Below, piece by piece: positions 33,881-42,086 of a DNA stretch of 42,086 bases. A program made the translations under genes and the position numbers. The DNA comes from Verrucomicrobiota bacterium (lineage in GTDB: Bacteria > Verrucomicrobiota > Verrucomicrobiia > Verrucomicrobiales > Verrucomicrobiaceae). The notes beneath the pieces are model-generated. The model was given only the letters and a program-made list of their open reading frames with translations. It had not been told where the DNA came from and searched no databases. Where the stretch lies: contig JAFLEI010000049.1 in assembly GCA_017301975.1 (NCBI GenBank), positions 1-42,086 on the forward strand, in the 5' to 3' direction. The first letter of the stretch is position 1, and the number at the start of each line of letters is the position of its first letter.

Positions 33881-35020
33881 ATGAATCGTGATTTTATGCT
33901 ACACCGGAATTTTTTCTCACCTCTTCTTGCAGACTCTGGCGGCGGGTTCAGCTTTTCAGGCTTCCAGCAGAGCTTTCATGACGCCTGGGGCTTTGTATTT
34001 CCCAACGGCATGCTGCTGCTGCTGTGCCTGGCGGTGGCGTGGTATGTGGGGCGCGTGAAGATCCCCAGTCTGCGAACGCCGGTGGACCGGACGAAGGAGG
34101 GGGTGGCGGCGCTGGCGAAGTTTCTGGAGGAGTCCAACCTCTTTGGCTCCAAGCTCTTTCCCGCAGTGATCCTGCTGATGGCGGTGCTGGCGGCATTGAA
34201 TGTTTTTTCGGTGCTGCGCGTGGCCGCGCACAACGTGCTGCCACCGCAGCTGGTCACGATGCCGGCCAATCTTTACCAGCGCCATGTGGATGCGGATCTG
34301 TTTCTTCAGATGCTGGCGAGGGAGCCGGGCGTGAAATACCCCGAGGAGGTGTTCCGCAGGCTGCACGACTATGAGCGGCAGATGGAGCACGAGGCGGAGG
34401 ATGACCCAAGCCTGGGCAGCTACTACTGGGGGCGGGATGCCGGTGAATGGGCGGGGTATGCGGGAGACCTGAAACTGCTGGCCGCCGTGGCGGCGATCTC
34501 GTGCCTTTTTGGCCTGAGGCAGAGGAGGTGGGGCTCGATCCCGCGCTGCCTCGTCACGGCGGGGCTGCTGGGGGTGGGGTATGTCTACTGCCTGACCAAG
34601 GAGCTGTATGCGCGGGAGCAGGTGGCCTATTCCGTGCTGTCTTCATACCAGAAGAAAATGCTGGAGGCTGGGAATGCCGATGCATCCCAGCTCATGGAAC
34701 AGGGAATGAGGGTGATGGAGCAGCATCCAGGCTGGGCTGAAACCATGACAAGCGCCTCCACTGCGTGGTGGTCGCTGCGCTGGATCGACGTGAACTTCTA
34801 TGCGCGAACGCTGGATCTGCTACGGGGAGGGATCAATGAGTCCAGGGGCAAAATGCACCCGCTGATTGGCAGAGACCAGCTCCAGAGCATCAAAGAACGC
34901 CTGGCCTGGGAAAAAGCGCACCCGCCGGCATCAGCCCCGGCCGCGCAGGTCGCCCCGGCAGCTCTTGTCATTCCAGCCGCGCCGGCTGCTCCTGCTGCCC
35001 CCGTGCTGAGGAGTGAGTGA
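33881..35020 (+). CDS. Polytopic membrane protein, fourth gene of cluster
   Basis: A 379-residue protein. The ATG at 33881 is used; the frame extends upstream through Pro/Gly-rich sequence that is not protein-like. Hydrophobic segments lie at about 37-52 (PNGMLLLLCLAVAWYVG), 88-110 (FPAVILLMAVLAALNVFSVL), 185-200 and 215-235. A soluble loop of about 75 residues (110-185) is rich in Glu and Asp. The C-terminus is Pro/Ala-rich. No family is recognised. It is the last gene of the plus-strand cluster. Confidence 0.7.
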   Translation: MNRDFMLHRNFFSPLLADSGGGFSFSGFQQSFHDAWGFVFPNGMLLLLCLAVAWYVGRVKIPSLRTPVDRTKEGVAALAKFLEESNLFGSKLFPAVILLMAVLAALNVFSVLRVAAHNVLPPQLVTMPANLYQRHVDADLFLQMLAREPGVKYPEEVFRRLHDYERQMEHEAEDDPSLGSYYWGRDAGEWAGYAGDLKLLAAVAAISCLFGLRQRRWGSIPRCLVTAGLLGVGYVYCLTKELYAREQVAYSVLSSYQKKMLEAGNADASQLMEQGMRVMEQHPGWAETMTSASTAWWSLRWIDVNFYARTLDLLRGGINESRGKMHPLIGRDQLQSIKERLAWEKAHPPASAPAAQVAPAALVIPAAPAAPAAPVLRSE

Positions 35021-35180
35021 GCGGCCGCGCAGGCAGGAGGCCCGCGGTGTCGGGCCTCCCCCGCCCTGCTGGTGGGATGGCGCGGGGAACGAGGGACGCA
35101 TACCATCCGATGTTACTATTTGGCATTCCATGCCTGCGACGGACACAGGCGGTAGCTGCGACCGCGACTGCGACTGCGGG

Positions 35181-35618
35181 CTACAGGTTTCCGGCCTTGC
35201 CTTTGCCGCTGAGGGATTCGGTGGCGGCGATGTCGCGGACGTAGATCCAGTCGTCGTGGCCTTCCTGGCGGCCGGCCATGAGTTTTTTGTCGCTGCTTTT
35301 GAAGCAGTTGTCGCGGGTGGACCAGGTGAAGCGGACGTCTTTGCGGTAAACTTTGAGCAGGGCCTTGATGTCGTCATCGGTCATGACGGTGTCGTTGCGG
35401 TGGAAGAACTCGAGGACGGTGACGCTGCCGCGCAGGCTGGCCTGGATGGTGTAGCCGTCTTTCTGCCACTCGTACTGCTCGGTGCCGGCCATGCGGGGCG
35501 AGATGGATTTTCCTTCGCCGTAGCGTGCCTTGAGCTCGGCGAGGGTCTCGCCAACGCGGGCGTGTGAGGTGGCGGTGAGGGCGAGGAGGAGAGCGAGGGT
35601 GGCGGCGAGGGGTTTCAT
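35181..35618 (-). CDS. Small secreted protein
   Basis: A 145-residue protein with a clear signal peptide (MKPLAATLALLLALTATSHA). The mature part begins RVGETLAELKARYGEG and contains TEQYEWQKDGYTIQASLRGS, a pattern of short secreted proteins of Verrucomicrobia without assigned function. It points toward the preceding cluster and has its own promoter region. No catalytic motif is seen. Confidence 0.7.
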   Translation of the reverse strand: MKPLAATLALLLALTATSHARVGETLAELKARYGEGKSISPRMAGTEQYEWQKDGYTIQASLRGSVTVLEFFHRNDTVMTDDDIKALLKVYRKDVRFTWSTRDNCFKSSDKKLMAGRQEGHDDWIYVRDIAATESLSGKGKAGNL

Positions 35619-36201
35619 GGGCGGGAAAGGGTGTTTATCGCAAGGGCGTGGCGGGAGATGACGGCTGGGTGACTCAGAGATGCACCGGGGTGGTCAAGGC
35701 TGGCATCTTTAATGGCGGGGCATGGGGTGTCCAGATGAAAATCTCAGGACGGGTGGCGGTACGCGATGGCAGGAGGGAGACGAAGGCAAAGAAGGTCGAT
35801 GCTTTTTGTCAATTATTTGCACACTGACCCCGTTTTTTTTGACCCCGAAGGCAAAGGGGGGTTGAACTGGAACATGGGTTACACTCTCTGCTCCGCATTT
35901 TGATGCTGTTCCCAGACAGACAGCGAGATGGATGATTGGGAACAACCTCAAATGCGGCCGCCGCCCTCTTTTGGCATTCGTGCTGGGATGGTTTGGGCAT
36001 GGTGCACCGCAAGCGCGCTGGTGCGGGTGGCTGCGGTGATGGGCGGGCTGCTCTAGGCAAGGCTGAGTGCTGGGGGCTTTTGACCCACGCATCCCGTGAT
36101 CCCATGAGATTCAGCATTACGGCAGGCCGTGCAGGCTGGTTTTTGGCATGCCTCTGTTACTGAACGCTGGTGCTTGATGGGAGGCGCGGGGTCCAGTATC
36201 A
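35619..36201. other. Intergenic region with a RAYT-type repeat
   Basis: Contains no supported gene. The 32-bp repeat lies at 35805-35836. GC-rich sequence to its right (35930-36200) gives only low-quality frames. Confidence 0.55.
35805..35836 (+). repeat. RAYT end repeat, copy R7
   Basis: TTTGTCAA, ATTTGCA and CTGACCCC blocks in R4 orientation, 33 kb from the transposase. Followed at about 35862 by TTGAACTGGAACATGGGTTA, the same extension seen after copy R5, so the two share a longer ancestral unit. Confidence 0.8.
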
Positions 36202-36837
36202 GTGCGCACTTTTATGCCTGGTGATTTCGGAGTCTTTGCCCCCGTGTTTGAGTCAGCCCACGGCTACCTCGCGCTGCTGCGTTTGTCTTCGGCGGACTGC
36301 GTGGATGCTGTGCGGCTGGTGCGCCGGTGTGCGAGTGCGGACGTGGACCGCGCAGACGAACTCGGCCTGCTGGGTGATCTGAACTGGCGTCCGACCTTGG
36401 TGGCCGCTGTGGCGGCTCTATTTCTGCCTCCTGATCCGCGCATTGCCACGGCTCTTTGGCGGAGGTTTGATGCAGGAAGCTGGGTGGTGCCGCAGATCGC
36501 GGTGGTGCTCTCGGAGGTCGATCCTGATTTTTTGACGGAGGCGCGGAGACGGCTTGAGGCTCACTGTCCGCTGGACTGCGCGGAGCTGCAATCTCTCGCC
36601 ATGGCTGAGCGACACACGGCCGCAGGGCCGGAGGGCAGTGCGGCGCGCTCTGCCAAGGCGGCGGGTTCTTTGCAGGCGGTGGTCTCCAGCCTGACTCCGC
36701 CGCCCGGGTGGCTTTCGGCGGTTCTCGCTTCGCCGGACCATCAGGACTTGGTATCTTCTGACATGGACTCAGGGGGAAGGATCGCGCTGGAGTGGAGCGG
36801 ACGAATGAAGGACCTCCGGCAGCAGTTTGAAGCATAA
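36202..36837 (+). CDS. Hypothetical protein
   Basis: A 211-residue protein from GTG 36202 (or 207 from ATG 36214). Repeated helical segments (ADCVDAVRLVRRCASADVDR, LVAAVAALFLPPDPRIATAL, PQIAVVLSEVDPDFLTEARR) suggest a HEAT-like helical repeat protein. No membrane segment. No family is recognised. It opens the run of small plus-strand genes that continues to 41895. Confidence 0.6.
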   Translation: MRTFMPGDFGVFAPVFESAHGYLALLRLSSADCVDAVRLVRRCASADVDRADELGLLGDLNWRPTLVAAVAALFLPPDPRIATALWRRFDAGSWVVPQIAVVLSEVDPDFLTEARRRLEAHCPLDCAELQSLAMAERHTAAGPEGSAARSAKAAGSLQAVVSSLTPPPGWLSAVLASPDHQDLVSSDMDSGGRIALEWSGRMKDLRQQFEA

Positions 36838-36951
36838 GCTGCCATGCACCCGCGCGGATGCCCCAGACGGATGCGGGCGCAGGTTTGTGCAGCGTTGACG
36901 CCTCCATCCTGCGGGGCATGGTTCGGCCAACCAACCGCCTGCACGAAGACC

Positions 36952-37236
36952 ATGAAGATTCGAAGTTTGCTGACCTCGCCTCCTGCGCCGGGCAATCCCG
37001 GGTTTGTTTACGGGTTTCTGGTCGTCCTTGTGCTGCTCTTGATTTCGAACGTTCATTCGTTGTTGTCGCTTCCGCCGTCCTATCCCTATGATCGCCATGG
37101 CAATCTGGTGGTGGCGCTGATGCTGTTGTTCAATCATCTGGCCTTTTATTTTCGCTGGCCGCCCCGGATGACGGCTGCCGTGCGCCTTCTGGCCTTCGGA
37201 TGGATTGTCTTTGGCTTGTTTTATGTTCTTTATTAG
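36952..37236 (+). CDS. Small membrane protein
   Basis: A 94-residue protein from ATG 36952 (MKIRSLLTSPPAPG). Three hydrophobic segments: YGFLVVLVLLLISNVHSLL, LVVALMLLFNHLAFYF and LLAFGWIVFGLFYVLY at the very C-terminus. The upstream part of the frame (from 36844) is not protein-like. No family is recognised. Confidence 0.6.
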   Translation: MKIRSLLTSPPAPGNPGFVYGFLVVLVLLLISNVHSLLSLPPSYPYDRHGNLVVALMLLFNHLAFYFRWPPRMTAAVRLLAFGWIVFGLFYVLY

Positions 37237-37358
37237 CCGCACGTGCTTTATCTTTTGAAGCAGTGATCCCGCCTGAGTACAGCCTCTCTCTGCTCTGGAC
37301 AGCGGCTGGACGTCGCGATAGAACTGGCACCGGTGTCAGCAAACTCAGCATGCTTTTT

Positions 37359-37880
37359 ATGAAACGGTGCCTTCTTATTCTGGTGGTCAGCTTTGCGTTT
37401 GTGGGAAGTTCCCAGGCGGGGACGCGCATGCTGCATTTCATTTACCAGCCGCTGACCACGCTGGGCACGGAGGGGGATCCGGCGGTGGTGGTGGCGCGGG
37501 TGCCGGTGCTGGTCAATGCGGTGCCGGAGTCCGTGCTCGGCGCGATCGCGTGGCCGAACAGGCTGCTGCAGAGTGAATCGGCCAACGTGACGGACTCCAA
37601 TTTCGTTTCGCTGCTGGGCATTCATCTGTCTGCCGAACTGGTCAGCGGCAGGCACTTCCGCATCACGCTGGATCTGCGCGACATGCGCCCGTGCGAGCCC
37701 TATGGCGTGACGGCCGAAGAGGTGATCGGGGGGACGATCCAGTGCCTGAAGGCGACGATGGACGGGGATGGGAACTACGACTCCTACGAGCTGCACATTC
37801 TGCCGCGCAAGGATGACAAGACGGACTGGAGCAGGCATGAAGGTCGCTTTGAAGCGCCGCACAAGCGCAAGACGCCGTGA
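37359..37880 (+). CDS. Secreted hypothetical protein
   Basis: A 173-residue protein from ATG 37359 (an ATG three codons earlier is equally possible). Signal peptide MKRCLLILVVSFAFVGSSQA. The mature domain (VLGAIAWPNRLLQSES, RHFRITLDLRDMRPCEPYGV, YDSYELHILPRKDD) looks like a small beta-rich fold. No family is recognised. Expected location periplasm or outer surface. Confidence 0.65.
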   Translation: MKRCLLILVVSFAFVGSSQAGTRMLHFIYQPLTTLGTEGDPAVVVARVPVLVNAVPESVLGAIAWPNRLLQSESANVTDSNFVSLLGIHLSAELVSGRHFRITLDLRDMRPCEPYGVTAEEVIGGTIQCLKATMDGDGNYDSYELHILPRKDDKTDWSRHEGRFEAPHKRKTP

Positions 37881-37929
37881 GAGGTCTGGCTGAAAGGAAA
37901 TTTTACTCCCCACCATGACATGCCATGCC

Positions 37930-38574
37930 ATGACGCCGCACCGTGAATCGTTTGAGCAGATCATCCGTGACCTGGCCACGCTGCGTGCGGCGGTGCCGGG
38001 GGTGCTGGAAAGTGATGCGGCGGAGTTTCAGTGCAGCGCGGTGATGACGGAGGCGGAGGTGCTGGAGTTTGAGAGGGCGCATGCGGTGCGGCTGCCGGAG
38101 GAGTACCGGGCGTTTCTCATGTGCGTGGGCCGGGGCGGCGCGGGGCCGGGCTATGGGCTGTTTGACCTGGGCGAGTGTGATGAGGGGTTTGATTTTCGCG
38201 CATGGCATGAGGGGGATGGTTTCGTGGGCGCTCTACGGCTCCCCTTCCCTCACTCGGCGGCGTGGAATGACATGCGGGGCATGCCGGAGGATGCGCTCTC
38301 TGAGACGGACGCGGCGGCGTATGAGGTGCAGCGGGCTGCGTTTGAGGAGGGGTATTTCGCACCGCTGGACGGGGCCATCCCGATCTGCCACCTAGGCTGC
38401 GCGCTGCGCCAGTGGCTGATCGTGTCCGGACCGGAGGCGGGCCATGTGTGGGAGGACAGGCGCGCGGATTATGAAGGGCTGGTGCCGCTGCAAACGCCGG
38501 CGGGAGAGAGGGCGGGGTTTTACGCGTGGTATCGCGGGTGGCTGGATGAGGAGATGGGGAAACTGGGGAGGTAG
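37930..38574 (+). CDS. SMI1/KNR4 (SUKH) domain protein
   Basis: A 214-residue protein. The SUKH signature is plain: MTEAEVLEFERAHAVRLPEE followed by YRAFLMCVGRGGAGPGYGLF. SUKH proteins are mostly immunity proteins that neutralise nuclease and other toxins of polymorphic toxin systems. The C-terminus (GFYAWYRGWLDEEMGKLG) is the usual ending of this subgroup. ATG 37930 is preferred; ATG 37915 adds five residues. No toxin is adjacent, so it may be an orphan immunity gene. Confidence 0.85.
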   Translation: MTPHRESFEQIIRDLATLRAAVPGVLESDAAEFQCSAVMTEAEVLEFERAHAVRLPEEYRAFLMCVGRGGAGPGYGLFDLGECDEGFDFRAWHEGDGFVGALRLPFPHSAAWNDMRGMPEDALSETDAAAYEVQRAAFEEGYFAPLDGAIPICHLGCALRQWLIVSGPEAGHVWEDRRADYEGLVPLQTPAGERAGFYAWYRGWLDEEMGKLGR

Positions 38575-38727
38575 AGGGTAGTGTGGCGCGGGTGTTTGTG
38601 CTGGGAGCGCCTACATGAGGTGACTGGAGAAAACGGATGCGGGCCAAGGTTCCCGTGGCATGTGTGGGGCATCGGCGCTTAATGCATTCGCGGGTGAATG
38701 CTGCGGGGCGATTCGATTCATCCTCCC

Positions 38728-39582
38728 ATGTCTTCCCTCCCTCCACGACACCTCTGCATCGCGGGCGCGCTTTGCATCGCCGCAGGTGTCGGAGCGGTGA
38801 CGAAGATGATCGCAGCGCTGATCGCCGGCCATATCTTCATCGACCCTTTCTTCAGCGGGATCCCCCTTGGCTATGGGATTTTGATTGGGAGAGCCTCCTC
38901 ACGAAAGTGGGCCCTGTTCTTCGCCGTCGCGGGCCTCGTTTTCACCGCAGGACCCGGAGCATGGATGGCCTATGCATATTTGACGGGCGGTGTCCGGGTG
39001 ACTTATCCAGACGGTACCGTCGGCCTTGTTGTCATGGTCCTTTTTGCGGCGTCCTGCCTGTACGTGATCATGGCCCTCAGGCGCAGCGGGCACCAGGAAT
39101 GGTTTGCGGTCGAAAAGGAAGAGACCGCGGTAGCGAAGTCTTTGGCCTGGGCGGTGGTGGCCGTCGCCGCCTTCCTGCATATCTCACAGCAGACATCGGA
39201 ATGGCGGGCAAGGAAGACGCTCGAACAGGTTTACCCGTTTCACGTCAAGGTAGTGCCCTACAATGCGGAGAATGGGAAGGGGCTGGCCAGCATGAGCTTC
39301 TCCGGTGAGGCCGTGAACCAGAGGAGCGGTTCCAAGTCGCAACTTCCCAGAGTAGTGCGCAGAACATCCTTTGGCGGGGAGGACGGAATCCAAGACGAGT
39401 TCAACGGTGTAGCCTCACAGCCGTTTGATCTGACTGTTCATTCAGAAGGCTTTGAGGACAAGACGATCACCGTGACGCGGGAGTCAGAAAAGGTGATCCG
39501 CGTGCCGATGCAGCCGCTGGTGGCCACGCAGCCGAAGCAAGACGCGGATGGAAAACCGGCGGCTCCTGATGGGAAGAAATGA
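38728..39582 (+). CDS. Membrane protein with soluble C-terminal beta domain
   Basis: A 284-residue protein from ATG 38728. Four or five hydrophobic segments within residues 8-165 (HLCIAGALCIAAGVGAVTKM, WALFFAVAGLVFTAGPGAWM, VGLVVMVLFAASCLYVIMAL, SLAWAVVAVAAFLHI). The C-terminal 110 residues form a likely beta-sandwich (FDLTVHSEGFEDKTITVTR) like carboxypeptidase regulatory or PEGA-type domains. Its stop overlaps the next ATG (ATGA). Function unknown. Confidence 0.65.
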   Translation: MSSLPPRHLCIAGALCIAAGVGAVTKMIAALIAGHIFIDPFFSGIPLGYGILIGRASSRKWALFFAVAGLVFTAGPGAWMAYAYLTGGVRVTYPDGTVGLVVMVLFAASCLYVIMALRRSGHQEWFAVEKEETAVAKSLAWAVVAVAAFLHISQQTSEWRARKTLEQVYPFHVKVVPYNAENGKGLASMSFSGEAVNQRSGSKSQLPRVVRRTSFGGEDGIQDEFNGVASQPFDLTVHSEGFEDKTITVTRESEKVIRVPMQPLVATQPKQDADGKPAAPDGKK

Positions 39583-39929
39583 TCTCAGCCAACTTCTCCA
39601 CCCACAACCCATCCCCTGCCCTTTTTCCGATCATGCTGATTCAGGCTGTCACCAAGCGCCGCAAGGATTGCTCCGTGCTGATGTTTATCGCGTTCATCCT
39701 GGTCTGGGAGGCGGTGGTCTCGCTGCCGGGATTTCTGTACTTCTATTTTTGGGAGGGGGCCGGATGGGTGATTTCTTCGCTGATCGGATTTCTGCTGGGA
39801 AATTTTGTGGTGGCGCTGCTGGACAGGCTGGGGGTGGTGGCAGGGGCGGTGCGTCGTCTGCTGGGCAAGGGTGACGGGGCGAAGAAGGGGCGTGGGAAAG
39901 AGACCGTGCGTACAGCCGAAGGTGAGTAG
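39579..39929 (+). CDS. Small membrane protein coupled to the preceding gene
   Basis: A 116-residue protein. Hydrophobic segments at about 33-56 (VLMFIAFILVWEAVVSLPGF) and 62-85 (WVISSLIGFLLGNFVVALLD), with a basic Lys/Gly/Arg tail. The ATG at 39579 overlaps the upstream stop, which favours it over internal Met19. No family is recognised. Confidence 0.6.
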   Translation: MISANFSTHNPSPALFPIMLIQAVTKRRKDCSVLMFIAFILVWEAVVSLPGFLYFYFWEGAGWVISSLIGFLLGNFVVALLDRLGVVAGAVRRLLGKGDGAKKGRGKETVRTAEGE

Positions 39930-40073
39930 TCTCAGAGCATTGAGATGCCCCGCTCAAAGCTTCAACCGAGAGACGCGATTGCAATCTTGCTCCACGCAAG
40001 ATAAGGATTCTTGCGAAGGCTGGACTGCCAGCGCCAGCGACCCGCCACTTAACGCAGACACTCCCAACGAACG

Positions 40074-40994
40074 ATGATGCATTCCATTGGCCGCTACAGT
40101 CAGCAGATGGATTTCCACAACTCCATTCTGGAATATCGATTCGATGAGGCTTTGAAAGCCGGGCTTTCCGAGAGGCTTCCGTTTGAGAAGGAGGAGAGCC
40201 ATTTCGCAACGGAGCCGAGTGTGGCCTGTGGCATTCGTGCAGATGACACCGGCGATGAGTTTGGCGTGATCTATCTCCAGAGCAGCCAGCAGCTTCTCGT
40301 GTTCGCAGCCACGCATGCGGACCGGGCTTCTGCAGCTGCGGTCTTCAAGAAGGAATTTCCAGAGCTGAGCGCGCATGAAATACCTGCGACCTTCAAGATG
40401 GGGCCGCAGGTTGATTCGCCCGCGCCCATGAATCCGCCACTACCTGCGTCGGAAATTCCTTCAGCCGTGATGAGGTTTGAGCTTCCGGGGATGCTCATTT
40501 TCCTCGTCGTCCTCATCGGGTCGCTCTACGCAGCGTATTCGTTTCAAGAGCCGGTGATGCAGCGGCTGGGGCTGCACGGGGGCAGCCCGGGAGATGCTCC
40601 GCCGTGGTATTTCATCACACAAGATTTTGCGAAGGGGATCTGCAGCGGCGGGGCCTTGCTGCTGTGCCTGCTGGTGGCGGTGGCCATGTGGAGATGGTGG
40701 CCAAGCTACGCCGCCATTCTGGTGTGGATGCCGCTCCTGTCGCTGGGGCAGGACGTGGCCCGGAGCTGGATCATCTATCAGGCATGCCCGGGTCTGCTGG
40801 ATGGGCAGCGCACCACCAGCCGGTGGCCCACGTTTCAGAGCTACCTGTACGATCAGGACATCGCATGGGCGGACACCGTGATAATTGTGGGCGCGGTTTT
40901 GCTTTCGGTGATCCTGTCGCTGGTCAATGTTTATGTGCTGCACAAGCTGGCCCAGAGATCTGCACGGCTCCGGCTTGAAGGTTCGGCCCCATAA
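40074..40994 (+). CDS. Membrane protein with soluble N-terminal domain
   Basis: A 306-residue protein. The first 130 residues are soluble and mixed alpha/beta (HNSILEYRFDEALKAGLSER, FGVIYLQSSQQLLVFAATHA). Three or four membrane segments follow (about 140-157, 193-211, 212-228 and 270-290). The C-terminus is basic. No family is recognised. It is followed 19 bases later by the DUF4272 gene. Confidence 0.65.
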   Translation: MMHSIGRYSQQMDFHNSILEYRFDEALKAGLSERLPFEKEESHFATEPSVACGIRADDTGDEFGVIYLQSSQQLLVFAATHADRASAAAVFKKEFPELSAHEIPATFKMGPQVDSPAPMNPPLPASEIPSAVMRFELPGMLIFLVVLIGSLYAAYSFQEPVMQRLGLHGGSPGDAPPWYFITQDFAKGICSGGALLLCLLVAVAMWRWWPSYAAILVWMPLLSLGQDVARSWIIYQACPGLLDGQRTTSRWPTFQSYLYDQDIAWADTVIIVGAVLLSVILSLVNVYVLHKLAQRSARLRLEGSAP

Positions 40995-41013
40995 CCCACT
41001 GAAACCTCACGCC

Positions 41014-41658
41014 ATGGTGACACCCGCGCAAATTTCGAGACAAAAGGCCTCCAACCGCAGGATGCGCAGCCACGGCTACCGCGTTTTTGAACAGCCGCTG
41101 TATGTGTGCGATGATGCGGAGGCGGTGATCCGCAGCCCGCAGGAGACGCTGCGGCGGGCGATGATCCTCTGGCAACTGAGCTGCTGCGCGGACGGGACGC
41201 CGCATGCGGAAATCCACGCGAGCCTGGAGCGCTGCGGGCTGATGCCCGATCTCTCGCCCAAGGAGGCGGAGTACATGGCGACGCCGTTTCATGATGAGCA
41301 GACGGACACGAACATGAAGTGGAATCTGGAGGCCGCATGGGTGCTGCTGTGGGCGCTGAAGCGGCTGTGGTGGCTGAACTCGCCCGACACGCTGTGCGGC
41401 TGCGGCCGCATGGCGGGCATCCTGCGCCGGCTGGAGTCCGCCACCGGCATGCAGCGGATTTTTGCGATGCATTCGAAGTCGAAAATCCTCGACCTGCTGG
41501 ACCTGACACTGCGGCAGCACTGGACGGTGCGGGATGACTACGTGCGCGGTGTGCACGGCATCCCGCCGGTGTTTGCACGGGTGGTGGAGCGCCGGCACCA
41601 CGCGCTGCTCTGGCTGACTTCCACGACGCCGTGGGACGAGGTGGAGACGCATACGTAA
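41014..41658 (+). CDS. DUF4272 domain protein
   Basis: A 214-residue protein from ATG 41014; the frame extends upstream into the preceding gene but the DUF4272 homology starts here. Typical segments: RSPQETLRRAMILWQLSCCA, LEAAWVLLWALKRLWWLNSP and LRQHWTVRDDYVRGVHGIPP. The family is of unknown biochemistry and recurs in bacterial gene clusters with SUKH-type immunity proteins. Here it stands in such a cluster. Cytoplasmic, no membrane segment. Confidence 0.8.
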   Translation: MVTPAQISRQKASNRRMRSHGYRVFEQPLYVCDDAEAVIRSPQETLRRAMILWQLSCCADGTPHAEIHASLERCGLMPDLSPKEAEYMATPFHDEQTDTNMKWNLEAAWVLLWALKRLWWLNSPDTLCGCGRMAGILRRLESATGMQRIFAMHSKSKILDLLDLTLRQHWTVRDDYVRGVHGIPPVFARVVERRHHALLWLTSTTPWDEVETHT

Positions 41659-41682
41659 ACCCCCGCCAACTGACTTGATCCC

Positions 41683-41895
41683 ATGAAAGAAAACACACTG
41701 CTCCCGCAACTCGCGTTTTTAGTTCTTTTCTTGATCTTTGCACCGCCCGTGGCCGCCTGGTTTCGGTGGAGAAAGAAGTCGGATGTTTGGAGGCAGGGGA
41801 GCGTGCTGCTCTGTCTCTTCACCTCATGGCTGGGCTATGTGATCCTGGTCGTGGTCCAAAGCTATCTGGACGGCAGGGATGAGGCTGGAAAGTAG
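41683..41895 (+). CDS. Small two-helix membrane protein
   Basis: A 70-residue protein starting MKENTLLPQLAFLVLFLIFA. Two membrane segments (about 8-26 and 41-60, SVLLCLFTSWLGYVILVVVQ) separated by a basic loop (WFRWRKKSDVWR). It starts 25 bases after the DUF4272 stop and may be co-transcribed. No family is recognised. Confidence 0.6.
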   Translation: MKENTLLPQLAFLVLFLIFAPPVAAWFRWRKKSDVWRQGSVLLCLFTSWLGYVILVVVQSYLDGRDEAGK

Positions 41896-42003
41896 GCGCT
41901 TCAAACAGCGGCAAGCCTGGAGCCCGCGATGGACGCGGCGGACGCGGCGCGATTCTTCGGAAGGGCATGCGCATTTTGCGCGGTCGCCAGCGTGGCCGGA
42001 TGT

Positions 42004-42035
42004 TTTGTCAAGTATTTGCACCCTGACCCCCTTTT
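42004..42035 (+). repeat. RAYT end repeat, copy R8
   Basis: TTTGTCAA, ATTTGCA and CTGACCCC blocks in R4 orientation, 39 kb from the transposase and five bases before a heptamer array. Confidence 0.8.
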
Positions 42036-42040
42036 TTCCG

Positions 42041-42086
42041 GTGCTCGGTGCTCGGTGCTCGGTGCTCGGTGCTCGGTGCTCGGTGC
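42041..42086 (+). repeat. Heptanucleotide array (GTGCTCG), runs off the edge
   Basis: Six full copies of GTGCTCG and four bases of a seventh at the window end. The unit differs by one base from the GTGCTCA of the array at 28264. Confidence 0.95.

Noticed and set aside
31687..33882. Minus-strand frame of 731 codons
   Set aside because: Antisense across two plus-strand genes with a signal peptide and MBL motifs; the composition is that of a shadow frame.

Overview
The window is GC-rich bacterial DNA with lower-GC inserts at about 7.9-10.9 kb and 22.0-23.4 kb. It looks like accessory sequence from a Verrucomicrobiota-type genome (Prosthecobacter-like). That assignment is inference. It rests on the secreted DUF1080-type protein, the many orphan membrane and secreted proteins, heptanucleotide tandem repeats, and weak Shine-Dalgarno signals; no rRNA, tRNA or phylogenetic marker is present.

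Left part (0-6.3 kb). Small genes are followed by a REP-associated tyrosine transposase (RAYT) element. A 32-bp end repeat of this element occurs eight times in the window, and decayed copies of the transposase 3' end are stacked beside it. A soluble four-PAS hybrid histidine kinase follows.

Defence island (6.9-10.9 kb). An Mrr-type restriction endonuclease stands next to a three-gene operon that reads as an ABC-three-component (ABC-3C) system: a PD-(D/E)XK nuclease effector, a small middle component and an SMC/DUF2326-like ATPase. The genes overlap and are compositionally distinct.

Decayed and mobile section (11.0-24.5 kb). Two homologous kinase-fold proteins resembling the kinase domain of phage and plasmid polyvalent proteins lie in opposite orientation at the two ends, and both are frameshifted. 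Between them are an orphan HExxH metallopeptidase, three ribbon-helix-helix-like proteins (two divergent around palindromic operators), small coupled genes, and a replication module. The module is a winged-helix initiator whose coding sequence carries a nine-site iteron array with a 78-bp super-period, followed by a DnaC-like AAA+ loader. This is the layout of phage lambda O/P and its origin. A ClpP-fold protein with a long insertion follows.

Right part (24.6-42 kb). An AbiEi/AbiEii toxin-antitoxin pair comes first, then degraded fragments and a secreted LamG/DUF1080-like protein. A four-gene plus-strand cluster follows: an M4-like gluzincin, a ComEC-like metallo-beta-lactamase hydrolase with a histone-H1-like tail, and two membrane proteins. 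It matches no system I know. The window ends with a run of small plus-strand genes (SMI1/KNR4, DUF4272 and several membrane or secreted orphans) that resembles an immunity-gene cluster. A RAYT-type repeat lies on each side of it. Heptamer arrays end close to two start codons, and another runs off the right edge.

The strongest candidates for follow-up are the initiator-embedded origin, the heptamer arrays upstream of start codons, the peptidase/hydrolase/membrane cluster at 28.7-35.0 kb, and the RAYT repeat family.
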